Numbered from the stretch's first letter, positions 36,920 through 46,511 are shown. The stretch is 64,000 bases of DNA from Faecalibacter bovis (GCF_017948305.1 NZ_CP072842.1:412001-476000); one strand, 5' to 3'. The notes: generated from the letters alone by a model not told the origin. Program-made: numbers and translations.

Positions 36920-38131
36920 TTAATCTACATTATCTATAGAATCTTTACTTGGTAATTTTATTGGATAAGTTTCATGTAATCCAGCCAATCTAAAAGCGCT
37001 ATAAATAGATTTATTTTGTTTATTTCCTAATGCTATAATTGTAAAACTATTTCTTACATCATGTACAAATACAGTGTTATTTCCATGCCACCAACCGTTG
37101 TGGTACAACAATCTTTCACCATTTTCGTATTCTAACATTCGCATTCCTAAACCATAGTTTTTATAACCTTTAGATTCGTAACTATATCCTTTAAAAGCTT
37201 CATCTTTTATAGCTTTTGGTAAGAATTTATCAGAATACATTGCTTGATCTAATTTTAATAAATCTCGTGGAGTTGAATAAATATTTTTATCTCCATACGT
37301 TTTATCTAAATGATCCCAATCCCATTTTGTTCCTCTATAACCGTAAGATTCTGAAACAACATCTTTATGTTTATCATATTCGAAAACAAAAGTATCAGTC
37401 ATTCCTACAGGATCAAAAATCATATATTTCATCGCCTGTGGAAATGGCATTTTTTGAATCTTTTCAACAATTAAAGCCAACAAAACATAATTAGTATTTG
37501 AATAGAAAAATCCTGTATTTACATTTCTTACAAGCCCTACATTATGTTTTGCAAAAACATCTAAAACTTGTTGATTGGTAATTGGATTGTTTCTATCTTC
37601 TAATTTCAAATCCCAAAGCACATTTGCATAATTTGGCAAACCACTACGGTGATTTAAAAGATGACGAATTGTAGTTTCCTCGTAAGGAAATGTGGGTAAA
37701 ATTGTATTAACTTTTTGATCTAATTTTATCTTATTGGTTTCAACAAGTTTCAAAATTGCCATACTTGTCAATACTTTAGATATCGAAGCAATATGAATTG
37801 GAGTTTCCGCAGTAACCGCAATATTTTTATCTAAATTAGCTAAACCAGAATATTGTTCGAAAACAATTTTTCCATTTTTAGCAATCAATAAACCTCCACT
37901 AACTTTAGATCCTTCCCAAAATTCTTTATAAAATTTAGTTGCACTACTTTTATAATGTTCCAGTTGTTGAGCAGTTAAAACAGGATGTTTTGTTTCGTTG
38001 TTCCAATCAATAGAATCATATCTCGGTGGTGCATTAGGATCGATTGTTTTAGTACTTTCTTTGGCTGATTCTTTTCCACAACTCGTAAAAATTAATGCAA
38101 AAGAAACAGCCATAACACTTAAAATTCTCAT
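36920..38131 (-). CDS. Lipoprotein serine hydrolase, beta-lactamase class C family
   Basis: A 403-residue lipoprotein with lipobox F-T-S-C (lipid Cys18). S116-I-S-K119 is the SxxK catalytic motif, Y210-S-N212 is the YxN motif and H-N-G near residue 348 stands for the third KTG-like box (HxG). This set belongs to the AmpC/DD-peptidase/esterase EstB superfamily; no evidence favours real beta-lactamase activity, and the HNG box and the lipoprotein form suggest an esterase or peptidase at the cell envelope. It is monocistronic on the minus strand. Confidence 0.87.
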   Translation of the reverse strand: MRILSVMAVSFALIFTSCGKESAKESTKTIDPNAPPRYDSIDWNNETKHPVLTAQQLEHYKSSATKFYKEFWEGSKVSGGLLIAKNGKIVFEQYSGLANLDKNIAVTAETPIHIASISKVLTSMAILKLVETNKIKLDQKVNTILPTFPYEETTIRHLLNHRSGLPNYANVLWDLKLEDRNNPITNQQVLDVFAKHNVGLVRNVNTGFFYSNTNYVLLALIVEKIQKMPFPQAMKYMIFDPVGMTDTFVFEYDKHKDVVSESYGYRGTKWDWDHLDKTYGDKNIYSTPRDLLKLDQAMYSDKFLPKAIKDEAFKGYSYESKGYKNYGLGMRMLEYENGERLLYHNGWWHGNNTVFVHDVRNSFTIIALGNKQNKSIYSAFRLAGLHETYPIKLPSKDSIDNVD

Positions 38132-38221
38132 TTAAAATATTTAACCATTTTCTAACCTAAAAAGCTAAATTAAATAATATTTTTTTGTGTCAACTACAAA
38201 TCGATTTATTTTAATAAAGTT

Positions 38222-38965
38222 TTAATTTTTCTTAGAAAATTGCGATTTAAATTCACCCAAAATAACACTTGTTGCAACTGCTACATTAAGACTTTCAGTG
38301 CTACCATTTTTACCAAAAAATGGAATACTTATTTTATGAGTTGTTAAATTTTCAATTTCTTTAGAAATACCATTCGCCTCGTTACCCATTACTAAAATTC
38401 CTTCTTGTGGAAGTTCATTTCCGTAAATAGAATCACCTTCCATAAAGGTTCCGAAAATATTTCCTTTGTAATTTTGTAAATATTCTTTTAGATCAATGTA
38501 ATGAACATTTACACGAGAAAATGAACCCATTGTAGACATAATTACTTTAGGATTATACAAATCCACCGACTCTTTCGTACACAAAACATGCTCGATCCCA
38601 AACCAGTCAGCTAATCGTACTATTGTTCCCAAATTCCCTGGATCGCGTATATCATCTAATGCAATAGCTAATCCTTCGAAATTTTTTAAATCTGTATTTT
38701 GAGGAAGCTCACATAAAGCTAATCCAACATTTGGAGTCGTTAAATAACTAATTTTCTTTAAATCTTTTTCATCGATTATAGTTTTCTTAATCGATTTTTC
38801 TTCAGGCCACAAATCCTCAGTAATAAATAATTCTTTAACTTTTATAGAACTTTTTATAACTTCTCCTATATTTTTAACACCTTCTACGACAAACAAATTA
38901 TATTTTTGTCTATATTTTTTAGATCCTAAAGAAGTTATTATTTTTATAACGTTATTCGATAACAT
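38222..38965 (-). CDS. SpoU/TrmH family RNA 2'-O-ribose methyltransferase
   Basis: A 247-residue SPOUT methyltransferase with an N-terminal substrate-binding L7/L30-like domain (about 1-95) and the knot: D-D-I-R-D-P-G-N-L-G-T (motif 1, about 108-118), M-G-N-E-A-N-G-I (motif 2) and G-S-T-E-S-L-N-V-A-V-A (motif 3). It methylates ribose in rRNA or tRNA using SAM; the exact site is unknown. It is divergent from tamL with only 5 bp between the start codons. Its -7 box is inside the tamL coding sequence. Confidence 0.92.
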   Translation of the reverse strand: MLSNNVIKIITSLGSKKYRQKYNLFVVEGVKNIGEVIKSSIKVKELFITEDLWPEEKSIKKTIIDEKDLKKISYLTTPNVGLALCELPQNTDLKNFEGLAIALDDIRDPGNLGTIVRLADWFGIEHVLCTKESVDLYNPKVIMSTMGSFSRVNVHYIDLKEYLQNYKGNIFGTFMEGDSIYGNELPQEGILVMGNEANGISKEIENLTTHKISIPFFGKNGSTESLNVAVATSVILGEFKSQFSKKN

Positions 38966-38970
38966 ATTTT

Positions 38971-41649
38971 ATGCGTAAAAAAATCACTGCAAATATAGCA
39001 CTTATCTATGGCTTAACTTTAATTTTATCTGGTTGTAGTACGACAGAGAAAGTTCCTGAAGGTGAGTATTTATTTGTGAAAAATAATTTTGATTACGATG
39101 ACAACGATCCGGACATCAAAAAGAAGAAAAAAAATATAGATGCTGATCTTAGTGAATATGTAAAGCAAAAACCTGCCGCAAAGTTTTTAGGCTTTATTCC
39201 TCTATGGCAATGGGTTTATAATTGGTCTCCAAAAGAATTGGACCAAACTTTCGAGGAATATTATCGCGTCGATGAAAACAATCGTAACCAAAAATTATTA
39301 GATAGTTTACTTACAAAAAATAATCTACCACAATATGTTGGTCAGAATTTGTGGAAAGAACGTTTTTTCTATCACAAAGGTGATGCACCAGTATTATTAG
39401 ATGAAGAATTATCTGAATTTTCTGCTGAAAATTTGAATCGCCTTTTTCATGATAAAGGTTATTTCGACTCGAAAGTAGTTGTGGATTATGATAAAAATGA
39501 GAAGGCTAAAAAAGCTGAAACTAATTATCATATAGAATTAGGTGAACCATCTTATATCGAAAGTTTTAAAAATAAAATTTCTGACAGAGAGATTAAAGAA
39601 TTTTTAACCGAAGATCGTGATCAATACAACGGAATAAACCTTTTCGGGAAGCGTAAAATCGTGCGCACGAACTACATGTCAGAATCTAAAATTGTTGCTG
39701 GTAAACAATATAATTTTGATGATTTTGAAAATGAACGTGACCGTATTGTCGATTTATTAAAAAATCGTGGTTATTATGATTTTAATGATTCTGGTGAAGA
39801 TTTATACTTCGAAGCGGATACGCTTAAAAGTGATAAACGACTTGATGTAACTCTATTTATCGACAAATTTGTACAAGACACTTTGGTAAAAGATAGTACA
39901 AGACAATTTTTAAGATACAACTGGGGAAATATTAACGTTTACACAGATGCAAGATCAAATAATAATATTAATTACGATTCTATAAACTCTGAAGAATATG
40001 ATGGGTATACCATTAATTATATTGGAAATAAAAAATACAAACCTCGTTATTATACAGACGCTTTTGTCATAAGACCTGGTCAAATTTTTAGACAACGACA
40101 AGAAATTCAAACGAAAAGAAATATTTTCAAAAGAGAGAATTTAAACTTACATAAATTTGATGTAATTCGTCGTGATTCTTTGTTGGATGTTAATGTATAT
40201 TTTACTCCAAAAAAGAAGTACGATCTTAATCTATTTTTAGAAAGTTACGCTTCTCAATACATGAATTTTGCTATATCTCCCGGGGTTACGCTAACAACTC
40301 GTAATTTATTTGGAGGTGGTGAAAATTTAGAAACTACTTTAAAAGGAAATCTTGGATCTGTTGATAAAGATTTTACAGATAGCGATAAGTTTTTAAATGC
40401 ATACGAAATTGCCTTAGAAACTCGTCTTAAATTACCTTATTTATTAGCACCAAAATTCATCGAAAGTTGGGTTCCTAGAAGATTCGTGTCTGAATCTTAC
40501 ATCCGCATGAATGCTAGTACCCAACGCAATGTAGGATTGGATCGTGTATCGTATGGTTTCGGTTTAGATATGGATTTAACAAGTGGCGAATTTCAACACA
40601 AAATCTCGTTTTTTAATACCGAATTTGTTAATAACTCAAAGAAAGATCGCTATTACACTATTTTCCAAGCTGATAACGATCGTAAAAATATTGTTCTTAA
40701 TGATTATTTCCAATACAATGATACCTATCTTGATGATTACAATAATGGTTTAATTACAGATGATGAGATGACCGACATTATCCAAGATGATATTGGGTAT
40801 CGAAATTCATTAACAGGTGATGAAGCCAGAAATTATGTCGCTTTCGAAGATATGTTATACCGAAAAGCAAGTATTTCACAAAATATTTTAATCAATTCAT
40901 TTATATATCAGTTTACCTACAATCAAGAAAATGCTTTTCGTACGGTTCCAAATCCTTGGTATGGATCTGCGAGAATCGAATTAGCTGGTAATTTATTGAA
41001 TGTATTAGACAAAACTTTCGGATTTAATAAAGGTTATGATGAATTAGGAAATGAAACCGGAATGGTGTTCGGAATTCCATATTCACAATTCATAAAATTT
41101 GATTTAGAAGTTCGAAAAAAATGGAAAGTTGGCTTAAATTCAGAAGTTGCAACTCGTGGAGCATTTGGAATTATAAAACCATACGGCAATACAGATTTTA
41201 CGCCATTTGTTCGTAGTTATTCTGCCGGTGGATCAAATGATGTTCGTGGTTGGTGGCCGTTAACTTTAGGTCCAGCCGATCGTCCAGCTATGTCAGATGT
41301 AAATCGTGAAAGTTTAGCTTTTGAAAGTATGAAATTACTTTTCAATGCAGAATACCGTTACCGTATGACTGATATGTTCGAAGTTGCTTATTTCTTAGAC
41401 GCTGGTAACATTTGGTCTGTAACAGATGATCGTGCTGAATATAAATTCAAATTCAGCGAATTTTATAAACAATTTGGTATCGGAACTGGTTTCGGACTTA
41501 GAATGCACATCGGTAACTTTGCAATTGTACGTTTTGACCTTGGTTATAAACTATACAACCCTGCTTATCAAGAAGGTGATAGATGGCAATTTGACAATAT
41601 AAATATCCTAAAACCAAGATTACACTTCGGAATTAATTATCCATTCTAA
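38971..41649 (+). CDS. tamL: TamL-like Omp85 family outer-membrane lipoprotein
   Basis: An 892-residue protein. Lipobox L-S-G-C puts the lipid anchor on Cys22, which distinguishes TamL from TamA/BamA. POTRA-like periplasmic domains (about 120-440) include F-H-D-K-G-Y-F-D and L-K-N-R-G-Y-Y-D segments. The C-terminal 16-strand barrel starts around 440 and contains S-Y-S-A-G-G-S-N-D-V-R-G-W, the conserved G-S-x-x-x-R-G motif of the Omp85 L6 loop. It should insert or translocate proteins at the outer membrane together with TamB. A tamB gene is not in the window. The name rests on lipobox plus Omp85 barrel. Confidence 0.85.
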   Translation: MRKKITANIALIYGLTLILSGCSTTEKVPEGEYLFVKNNFDYDDNDPDIKKKKKNIDADLSEYVKQKPAAKFLGFIPLWQWVYNWSPKELDQTFEEYYRVDENNRNQKLLDSLLTKNNLPQYVGQNLWKERFFYHKGDAPVLLDEELSEFSAENLNRLFHDKGYFDSKVVVDYDKNEKAKKAETNYHIELGEPSYIESFKNKISDREIKEFLTEDRDQYNGINLFGKRKIVRTNYMSESKIVAGKQYNFDDFENERDRIVDLLKNRGYYDFNDSGEDLYFEADTLKSDKRLDVTLFIDKFVQDTLVKDSTRQFLRYNWGNINVYTDARSNNNINYDSINSEEYDGYTINYIGNKKYKPRYYTDAFVIRPGQIFRQRQEIQTKRNIFKRENLNLHKFDVIRRDSLLDVNVYFTPKKKYDLNLFLESYASQYMNFAISPGVTLTTRNLFGGGENLETTLKGNLGSVDKDFTDSDKFLNAYEIALETRLKLPYLLAPKFIESWVPRRFVSESYIRMNASTQRNVGLDRVSYGFGLDMDLTSGEFQHKISFFNTEFVNNSKKDRYYTIFQADNDRKNIVLNDYFQYNDTYLDDYNNGLITDDEMTDIIQDDIGYRNSLTGDEARNYVAFEDMLYRKASISQNILINSFIYQFTYNQENAFRTVPNPWYGSARIELAGNLLNVLDKTFGFNKGYDELGNETGMVFGIPYSQFIKFDLEVRKKWKVGLNSEVATRGAFGIIKPYGNTDFTPFVRSYSAGGSNDVRGWWPLTLGPADRPAMSDVNRESLAFESMKLLFNAEYRYRMTDMFEVAYFLDAGNIWSVTDDRAEYKFKFSEFYKQFGIGTGFGLRMHIGNFAIVRFDLGYKLYNPAYQEGDRWQFDNINILKPRLHFGINYPF
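38990..38997 (-). promoter_or_regulatory. -7 box for the SpoU gene, inside the tamL coding region
   Basis: TATATTTG on the minus strand predicts a start near 38983, about 18 bases before the methyltransferase ATG. It lies within codons 7-9 of tamL. Confidence 0.5.
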
Positions 41650-41657
41650 AAAAAACA

Positions 41658-41665
41658 TATCTTTG
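41658..41665 (+). promoter_or_regulatory. -7 box of fbaA
   Basis: TATCTTTG predicts a start near 41671, 15 bases before the ATG at 41686. Confidence 0.55.
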
Positions 41666-41685
41666 TTTAACTAAAATAAAACACA

Positions 41686-42753
41686 ATGAGTAGAAAATTT
41701 CCTGCCGGAGTAGCAACCGGAGCTTTAGTCCAAGAGATTATTAATGATGCAAAAGCCAACCAATATGCATTACCAGCTTGTAATGTTACTGGATCTTCTA
41801 CAGTAAATGCAGCAATGGAAGCCGCAGTAGAAGCTAATGCACCTGTAATCATTCAATATTCAAACGGAGGAGCTATTTACAATGCAGGTAAAGGTTTGAA
41901 AGCTGAAGGACAAATTGCAGCTATTAAAGGAGCAATTGCAGGAGCTAAACACATCCACGAGTTAGCTGAAGCTTACGGCGCAACTGTAATTTTACATACA
42001 GATCACTGTGCTAAGAAATTATTACCATGGATTGATGGTATTATGGATGCTAACGAAGATTTCTATAACAAAACAGGAAAAACATTATACTCTTCTCACA
42101 TGTTAGATTTATCTGAAGAGCCTTTAGAGGAAAATGTTGAAACTTGTAAAAGATACTTAGAGAGAATGTCTAAAATCGGAATGACTTTAGAAATGGAATT
42201 AGGTATCACTGGTGGTGAAGAAGATGGTGTTGATAACTCTAACGTAGACAACTCATTATTATACACACAACCTGAAGAAGTTGCTTATGTTTACGAAAAT
42301 TTAAAGTCAGTTTCTGATAATTTCTGGATTGCTGCTGCTTTTGGTAATGTACACGGAGTTTACAAACCAGGAAATGTAGTCTTAACTCCAAAAATATTAG
42401 ACAATTCACAAAAATATATTCAAGAAAAATTCGGAGTTGAAAAAGACGTTAATTTCGTGTTCCACGGAGGTTCTGGATCAACTTTAGAAGAAATTAGAGA
42501 AGCGATCAGTTATGGTGTTATAAAAATGAACATTGATACTGACTTACAATATGCATATATGGAAGGAGTACGTAAATACTTCGACGCCAATGTAGCATAT
42601 TTACAAGGTCAGATTGGTAACCCAGAAGGTGCTGAAGTTCCTAATAAAAAATATTACGACCCACGAGTTTGGTTACGAGCTGGTGAAGTTTCATTCAAAG
42701 AAAGAATGATTCAAGCCTTCCACGATCTAAATAATGTAAACACTTTAGGATAA
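41686..42753 (+). CDS. fbaA: Class II fructose-bisphosphate aldolase
   Basis: A 355-residue zinc enzyme that cleaves fructose 1,6-bisphosphate in glycolysis. T-D-H-C-A (about 105-109) has the zinc His; E-x-G-I-T-G-G-E-E-D-G-V and F-H-G-G-S-G-S are the phosphate and zinc loops. The length (about 355) and the G-G-E-E-D-G-V insertion mark the class IIA subgroup like E. coli FbaA. accD follows 15 bp after the stop, so carbon flow and fatty-acid initiation genes share a transcript. Confidence 0.95.
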   Translation: MSRKFPAGVATGALVQEIINDAKANQYALPACNVTGSSTVNAAMEAAVEANAPVIIQYSNGGAIYNAGKGLKAEGQIAAIKGAIAGAKHIHELAEAYGATVILHTDHCAKKLLPWIDGIMDANEDFYNKTGKTLYSSHMLDLSEEPLEENVETCKRYLERMSKIGMTLEMELGITGGEEDGVDNSNVDNSLLYTQPEEVAYVYENLKSVSDNFWIAAAFGNVHGVYKPGNVVLTPKILDNSQKYIQEKFGVEKDVNFVFHGGSGSTLEEIREAISYGVIKMNIDTDLQYAYMEGVRKYFDANVAYLQGQIGNPEGAEVPNKKYYDPRVWLRAGEVSFKERMIQAFHDLNNVNTLG

Positions 42754-42768
42754 TTCATTGGTGCAGCA

Positions 42769-43653
42769 ATGACTGATTCTATTCCACATAAAAATAAAGA
42801 AAGTATGCCTTGGTTTATAAGACGTAAAAAGAATATCACGACTCCAACAGAGTCTAAAAAAGATGTTCAAAAAGGATTATGGTATAAAACTCCATCTGGA
42901 AAAATTATTGAAACAGATGAGTTAAAAGCAAATTGTTATGTAAGTCCAGAAGACGATCACCACGTGCAAATCGGTTCTGAAGAATATTTCGAAATCTTAT
43001 TTGACGACGGAAAATACACAGAATTAGATGCGAACGTACAAAGTAAAGACCCATTAAATTGGACAGATACTCAACCATATGTAGATAGATTAAAATCAAT
43101 CAAAAAGAAAACTGGTTTAACTGATTCTATCCGTAATGCGGTAGGAAAAGTGAACGGTAGAGATATTGTTATCTCTTGTATGGATTTTAAATTTATCGGT
43201 GGTTCTTTAGGATCAGTAATGGGTGAAAAAATCGCTCGTGCTATTGATTACAGTATCAAACATAAATTACCATTCGTTATTATTACACAATCAGGTGGAG
43301 CTCGAATGATGGAAGCTGCAATTTCTTTAATGCAATTAGCGAAAGTTGAAGCTAAATTAGTTCAATTATCTGAGCATCAAATCCCTTACATTACGATATT
43401 AACAAACCCATCATTTGGTGGTATTACAGCTTCATTTGGATCAATTGGAGATGTAATTATGGCTGAGCCAGGTGCGTTAATTGGGTTCGCTGGACCTCGT
43501 GTAATTAAGGAAACAATCGGTCGCGACTTACCAGAAGGTTTCCAAACTTCTGAATTCTTATTAGAAAAAGGTTTTGTAGACATGATTGTTCATCGTACAA
43601 AGATGAAAAACAAATTGAAAGATGTCGTTGATATGTTAATGCCTATCAACTAA
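42769..43653 (+). CDS. accD: Acetyl-CoA carboxylase carboxyltransferase subunit beta, lacking the zinc finger
   Basis: A 294-residue subunit that, with AccA, transfers carboxyl from biotin to acetyl-CoA to make malonyl-CoA. The crotonase-fold core is complete ([21 protein letters not shown]). The four-Cys zinc ribbon of E. coli AccD is gone: aligned positions are T41, G44, S59 and D62. I recall the same loss in other flavobacterial AccD proteins. Met13 (42805) begins M-P-W-F-I-R, close to the usual AccD start M-A-W-F, so the true start may be 42805. Confidence 0.93.
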   Translation: MTDSIPHKNKESMPWFIRRKKNITTPTESKKDVQKGLWYKTPSGKIIETDELKANCYVSPEDDHHVQIGSEEYFEILFDDGKYTELDANVQSKDPLNWTDTQPYVDRLKSIKKKTGLTDSIRNAVGKVNGRDIVISCMDFKFIGGSLGSVMGEKIARAIDYSIKHKLPFVIITQSGGARMMEAAISLMQLAKVEAKLVQLSEHQIPYITILTNPSFGGITASFGSIGDVIMAEPGALIGFAGPRVIKETIGRDLPEGFQTSEFLLEKGFVDMIVHRTKMKNKLKDVVDMLMPIN

Positions 43654-43695
43654 ATTTATTAGAGTGCAAATATTTTTAATCTTTTTTAATTTTAA

Positions 43696-43728
43696 TTTGG
43701 AATTATAAAAATTGATTTTATATATTTG
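43696..43728 (+). promoter_or_regulatory. Promoter of the tRNA cluster
   Basis: TTTG at 43696-43699, a 21-base spacer and TATATTTG at 43721-43728 match the Bacteroidota consensus exactly. The start near 43734 is 5 bases before the first tRNA. Confidence 0.7.
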
Positions 43729-43738
43729 CACTCCATTT

Positions 43739-43811
43739 GCGAGAATAGCTCAGTTGGTAGAGCGCAACCTTGCCAAGGTTGAGGTCGCGGGTTCGAGCCC
43801 CGTTTCCCGCT
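43739..43811 (+). tRNA. tRNA-Gly (anticodon GCC)
   Basis: A 73-base cloverleaf. Anticodon stem CAACC/GGTTG closes the loop TTGCCAA. T-arm GCGGG-TTCGAGC-CCCGT is normal, discriminator T73. The acceptor stem GCGAGAA/TTCCCGC has one mismatch, A4 opposite C69. CCA is not encoded. Confidence 0.93.
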
Positions 43812-43843
43812 CTTTGAAATAACAGAAAATATAAATTAATTTT

Positions 43844-43927
43844 GCCTTGGTGGTGGAATTGGTAGACACGCAGGACTTAAAATCCTGTGCTCATTAGAGC
43901 GTGCGGGTTCAAGTCCCGCCTGAGGTA
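43844..43927 (+). tRNA. tRNA-Leu (anticodon TAA), copy 1
   Basis: An 84-base class II tRNA. Loop CTTAAAA gives anticodon TAA. The variable arm is GCTC-ATTA-GAGC. Acceptor GCCTTGG pairs with CTGAGGT with three wobbles; discriminator A. Confidence 0.93.
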
Positions 43928-43956
43928 CTTTTTAAATTAATTTATTTTTCAACACT

Positions 43957-44029
43957 GCGGGAATAGCTCAATTGGTAGAGCGTCAGCCTTCCAAGCTGAA
44001 TGTTGCGGGTTCGAGTCCCGTTTCCCGCT
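43957..44029 (+). tRNA. tRNA-Gly (anticodon TCC)
   Basis: A 73-base cloverleaf. TCAGC-CTTCCAA-GCTGA gives anticodon TCC. Acceptor GCGGGAA/TTCCCGC pairs perfectly; discriminator T. Confidence 0.95.
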
Positions 44030-44050
44030 CTAACTTTTTATAAGTTGGAT

Positions 44051-44134
44051 GCCTTGGTGGTGGAATTGGTAGACACGCAGGACTTAAAATCCTGTGTCCA
44101 TTAGGACGTGCGGGTTCAAGTCCCGCCTGAGGTA
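44051..44134 (+). tRNA. tRNA-Leu (anticodon TAA), copy 2
   Basis: Identical to copy 1 except in the variable arm, GTCC-ATTA-GGAC instead of GCTC-ATTA-GAGC, where both strands changed together. Confidence 0.93.
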
Positions 44135-44141
44135 CAAGGCT

Positions 44142-44177
44142 AAAAGCTCAAGAATTTATTTTCTTGAGCTTTTTTTT
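44142..44177 (+). terminator. Terminator after the tRNA cluster
   Basis: A 13-bp stem AAAAGCTCAAGAA/TTCTTGAGCTTTT with a 6-base loop and T-run. Confidence 0.88.
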
Positions 44178-44230
44178 GTTTTATACGAATTTGACTTCTT
44201 AATCGTTTATATATTGTCAATCTTAATAGT

Positions 44231-44755
44231 ATGTATAAATATCCTTTTTTACTTTTCTTAATCATTTTTATCAATTGTAGTTATAATAATCCAAATAGCT
44301 ATTTTGAATTTAATAAAATCGAATATTATAGATTAGATAAGAATTACATTGATTTGAATAAAGATTCGAAAGTAATTAATCCATTGGATACAACTAATAT
44401 TGCAGTGTTTCAATTTAATGTTATTAATACTTCTATACCTTTAGATTTAAATAATAATCAACTTCAAAATAAATTAAAGGAAATTGGATTTAGTAAGTTA
44501 GAAATTCCAGAAAAATATTATAAGGATATTGATAAAATTTTTAGTTATAAAGAATATAAGGAATCATTTCAAGCAATGTGTTTGCCTTCATATAGAGATA
44601 TTTTAATTTTTAAAAAGGAAAATGAAATTATAGGAATAGCAAAAATTTGTTTTCAATGTGGTCAACATGCTATTAGTGGAGCATCTGGAGAAACAGATTG
44701 GTTTGGAGGTGATGGCGATTACGAAAAATTAGAAAAAATTTTATATCAAGAATAA
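44231..44755 (+). CDS. Putative lipoprotein, unknown function
   Basis: A 174-residue protein with an N-terminal hydrophobic segment ending I-N-C (Cys16), which could be a lipobox although N at -1 is unusual. The rest is N/K/Y-rich with no motif I recognise. Four more cysteines occur in the second half, including a C-F-Q-C-G pair near 142-146, followed by G-A-S-G-E and W-F-G-G-D-G-D. It stands alone between the tRNA terminator and the rho terminator. Confidence 0.65.
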   Translation: MYKYPFLLFLIIFINCSYNNPNSYFEFNKIEYYRLDKNYIDLNKDSKVINPLDTTNIAVFQFNVINTSIPLDLNNNQLQNKLKEIGFSKLEIPEKYYKDIDKIFSYKEYKESFQAMCLPSYRDILIFKKENEIIGIAKICFQCGQHAISGASGETDWFGGDGDYEKLEKILYQE

Positions 44756-44788
44756 AAAAAACCGACACTTACGTGTCGGTTTTTTTTT
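44756..44788. terminator. Bidirectional terminator between lipoprotein gene and rho
   Basis: ACCGACAC/GTGTCGGT stem with a TTAC loop, flanked by an A-run and a T-run. Confidence 0.88.
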
Positions 44789-44810
44789 ATGGTATATAGT
44801 TATAAAATTT

Positions 44811-46511
44811 TTATTTATTCATCGAAATTAAAAACTCATCGTTGTTACGAGTCATTTTAATACGTTGATGTAAGAAATCCATTGCCTCGACAGGATTCAT
44901 GTCAGCTAACATATTACGTAAAACCCACATGCGTTGTTGAGTAGCATCGTCTAATAATAAATCATCTTTACGAGTAGAAGAACTTACTAAATCAATCGCA
45001 GGGAAAATACGTTTATTCGAAATTTTACGATCTAATTGTAATTCCATGTTACCCGTTCCTTTAAATTCTTCGAAGATTACTTCGTCCATTTTAGATCCTG
45101 TATCAATTAATGCCGTTGCAATAATTGTTAATGATCCTCCATTTTCGATATTACGAGCCGCTCCAAAGAAACGTTTTGGTTTATGTAAAGCATTCGCATC
45201 AACTCCACCCGATAAAACTTTTCCTGAAGCTGGAGAAACAGTATTGTATGCACGAGCTAAACGTGTTATAGAATCTAATAAAATTACAACATCATGTCCA
45301 CATTCAACCATTCGTTTTGCTTTCTCTAAAACGATATTCGCAATTTTTACATGGCGAGATGCTTCTTCATCAAAAGTTGAAGCAATAACTTCACCATTAA
45401 CCGAACGTTTCATGTCCGTAACCTCTTCCGGACGCTCATCAATTAATAGAACAATTAAATAAACTTCTGGATGATTTTGTGCAATTCCGTTCGCAATATC
45501 TTTTAATAAAGTTGTTTTACCCGTTTTAGGTGGAGCAACAATCATCCCACGTTGACCTTTACCAATTGGTGTAAATAAATCAATAACACGATTTGATAAA
45601 GCAGTAGAATTACTTAAATTAAATTTTTCGTTAGGGAATAATGGAGTTAAATGTTCGAAAGAAATACGATCACGTACAAAATCTGGTGTACGACCATTAA
45701 TTTCTATAATTTTAATCAGTGGGAAATATTTTTCTCCTTCTTTCGGAGGTCTTACTTCTCCTGTAATTGTATCACCTGTTTTTAAACCAAATAATCTAAT
45801 CTGTGATTGTGATACATAAACATCATCAGGAGATGATAAATAATTAAAATCAGAAGAACGTAAGAAACCGTAGTTATTTTCAGGTAAAATCTCTAAAACA
45901 CCTTCTGTTTTAATAATACCATCAAACTCATAGTTTGCAGCACGATATTTATTTTTTTGATTTTGGTTTTGGTGTTGATTATTGGGTTGATCAGAAGAAT
46001 TATTACGTTGTTGATTTTGGTTGTTAACCTTTCTCTGATTATTTTGATTACGTTGTTGATTGTTATTTTTTTGATTTTGTGGACGACCTTTTTTCTCTTG
46101 GTCATTTAATTCAGCATCTTCAACGTTATTTTCAGTAGTTTTTGTTTCATTTGAATCAGGTTTTGATTCGTTAGAAATTTTTTCAGAAGTTTCGATTTCT
46201 ACTGAAGTTTTTGTTTTTTCAACTTCGTCAGAATTAACACGTTTTCTCTTAATTTTCTTTTCAGGAACTGGATTTTTCGCATTGTCTTCTATAATCGATT
46301 CACTTTCTTCTGATTCTACTTTTTGCGCTTTTTCCTTTTTTTCTTTTGCGATAGGTTTAGCATCTACTGTAGCAGAATTTTTATCCAGAAATTCTAAAAT
46401 AGCATTTTGTAAATCTCCTTTTTTTAATTTTTTATAATCAGGAATGTTGAATTTTTTTGCTAATTCTTGAAGCTCTGGTAATTTTTTTAATTTAATATCG
46501 TTATCTGACAT
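44811..46511 (-). CDS. rho: Transcription termination factor Rho with long disordered insertion
   Basis: A 566-residue hexameric RNA helicase that ends transcripts. Order: N-terminal Rho helical domain (about 1-50), a K/E-rich then N/Q-rich low-complexity insertion (about 55-190, densest 140-187), RNA-binding cold-shock domain (about 195-265), and ATPase with P-P-K-T-G-K-T-T (about 325), D-E-R-P-E-E-V and R-x-x-P-A-I-D. E. coli Rho is 419 residues; the difference is the insertion. The start M-S-D-N-D at 46511 is preferred over 46568. Divergent from DUF4293. Confidence 0.95.
   Translation of the reverse strand: MSDNDIKLKKLPELQELAKKFNIPDYKKLKKGDLQNAILEFLDKNSATVDAKPIAKEKKEKAQKVESEESESIIEDNAKNPVPEKKIKRKRVNSDEVEKTKTSVEIETSEKISNESKPDSNETKTTENNVEDAELNDQEKKGRPQNQKNNNQQRNQNNQRKVNNQNQQRNNSSDQPNNQHQNQNQKNKYRAANYEFDGIIKTEGVLEILPENNYGFLRSSDFNYLSSPDDVYVSQSQIRLFGLKTGDTITGEVRPPKEGEKYFPLIKIIEINGRTPDFVRDRISFEHLTPLFPNEKFNLSNSTALSNRVIDLFTPIGKGQRGMIVAPPKTGKTTLLKDIANGIAQNHPEVYLIVLLIDERPEEVTDMKRSVNGEVIASTFDEEASRHVKIANIVLEKAKRMVECGHDVVILLDSITRLARAYNTVSPASGKVLSGGVDANALHKPKRFFGAARNIENGGSLTIIATALIDTGSKMDEVIFEEFKGTGNMELQLDRKISNKRIFPAIDLVSSSTRKDDLLLDDATQQRMWVLRNMLADMNPVEAMDFLHQRIKMTRNNDEFLISMNK

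Noticed and set aside
45893-46105. 70-codon minus-strand ORF inside rho
   Set aside because: A shadow of the N/Q-rich low-complexity region of Rho in another frame.
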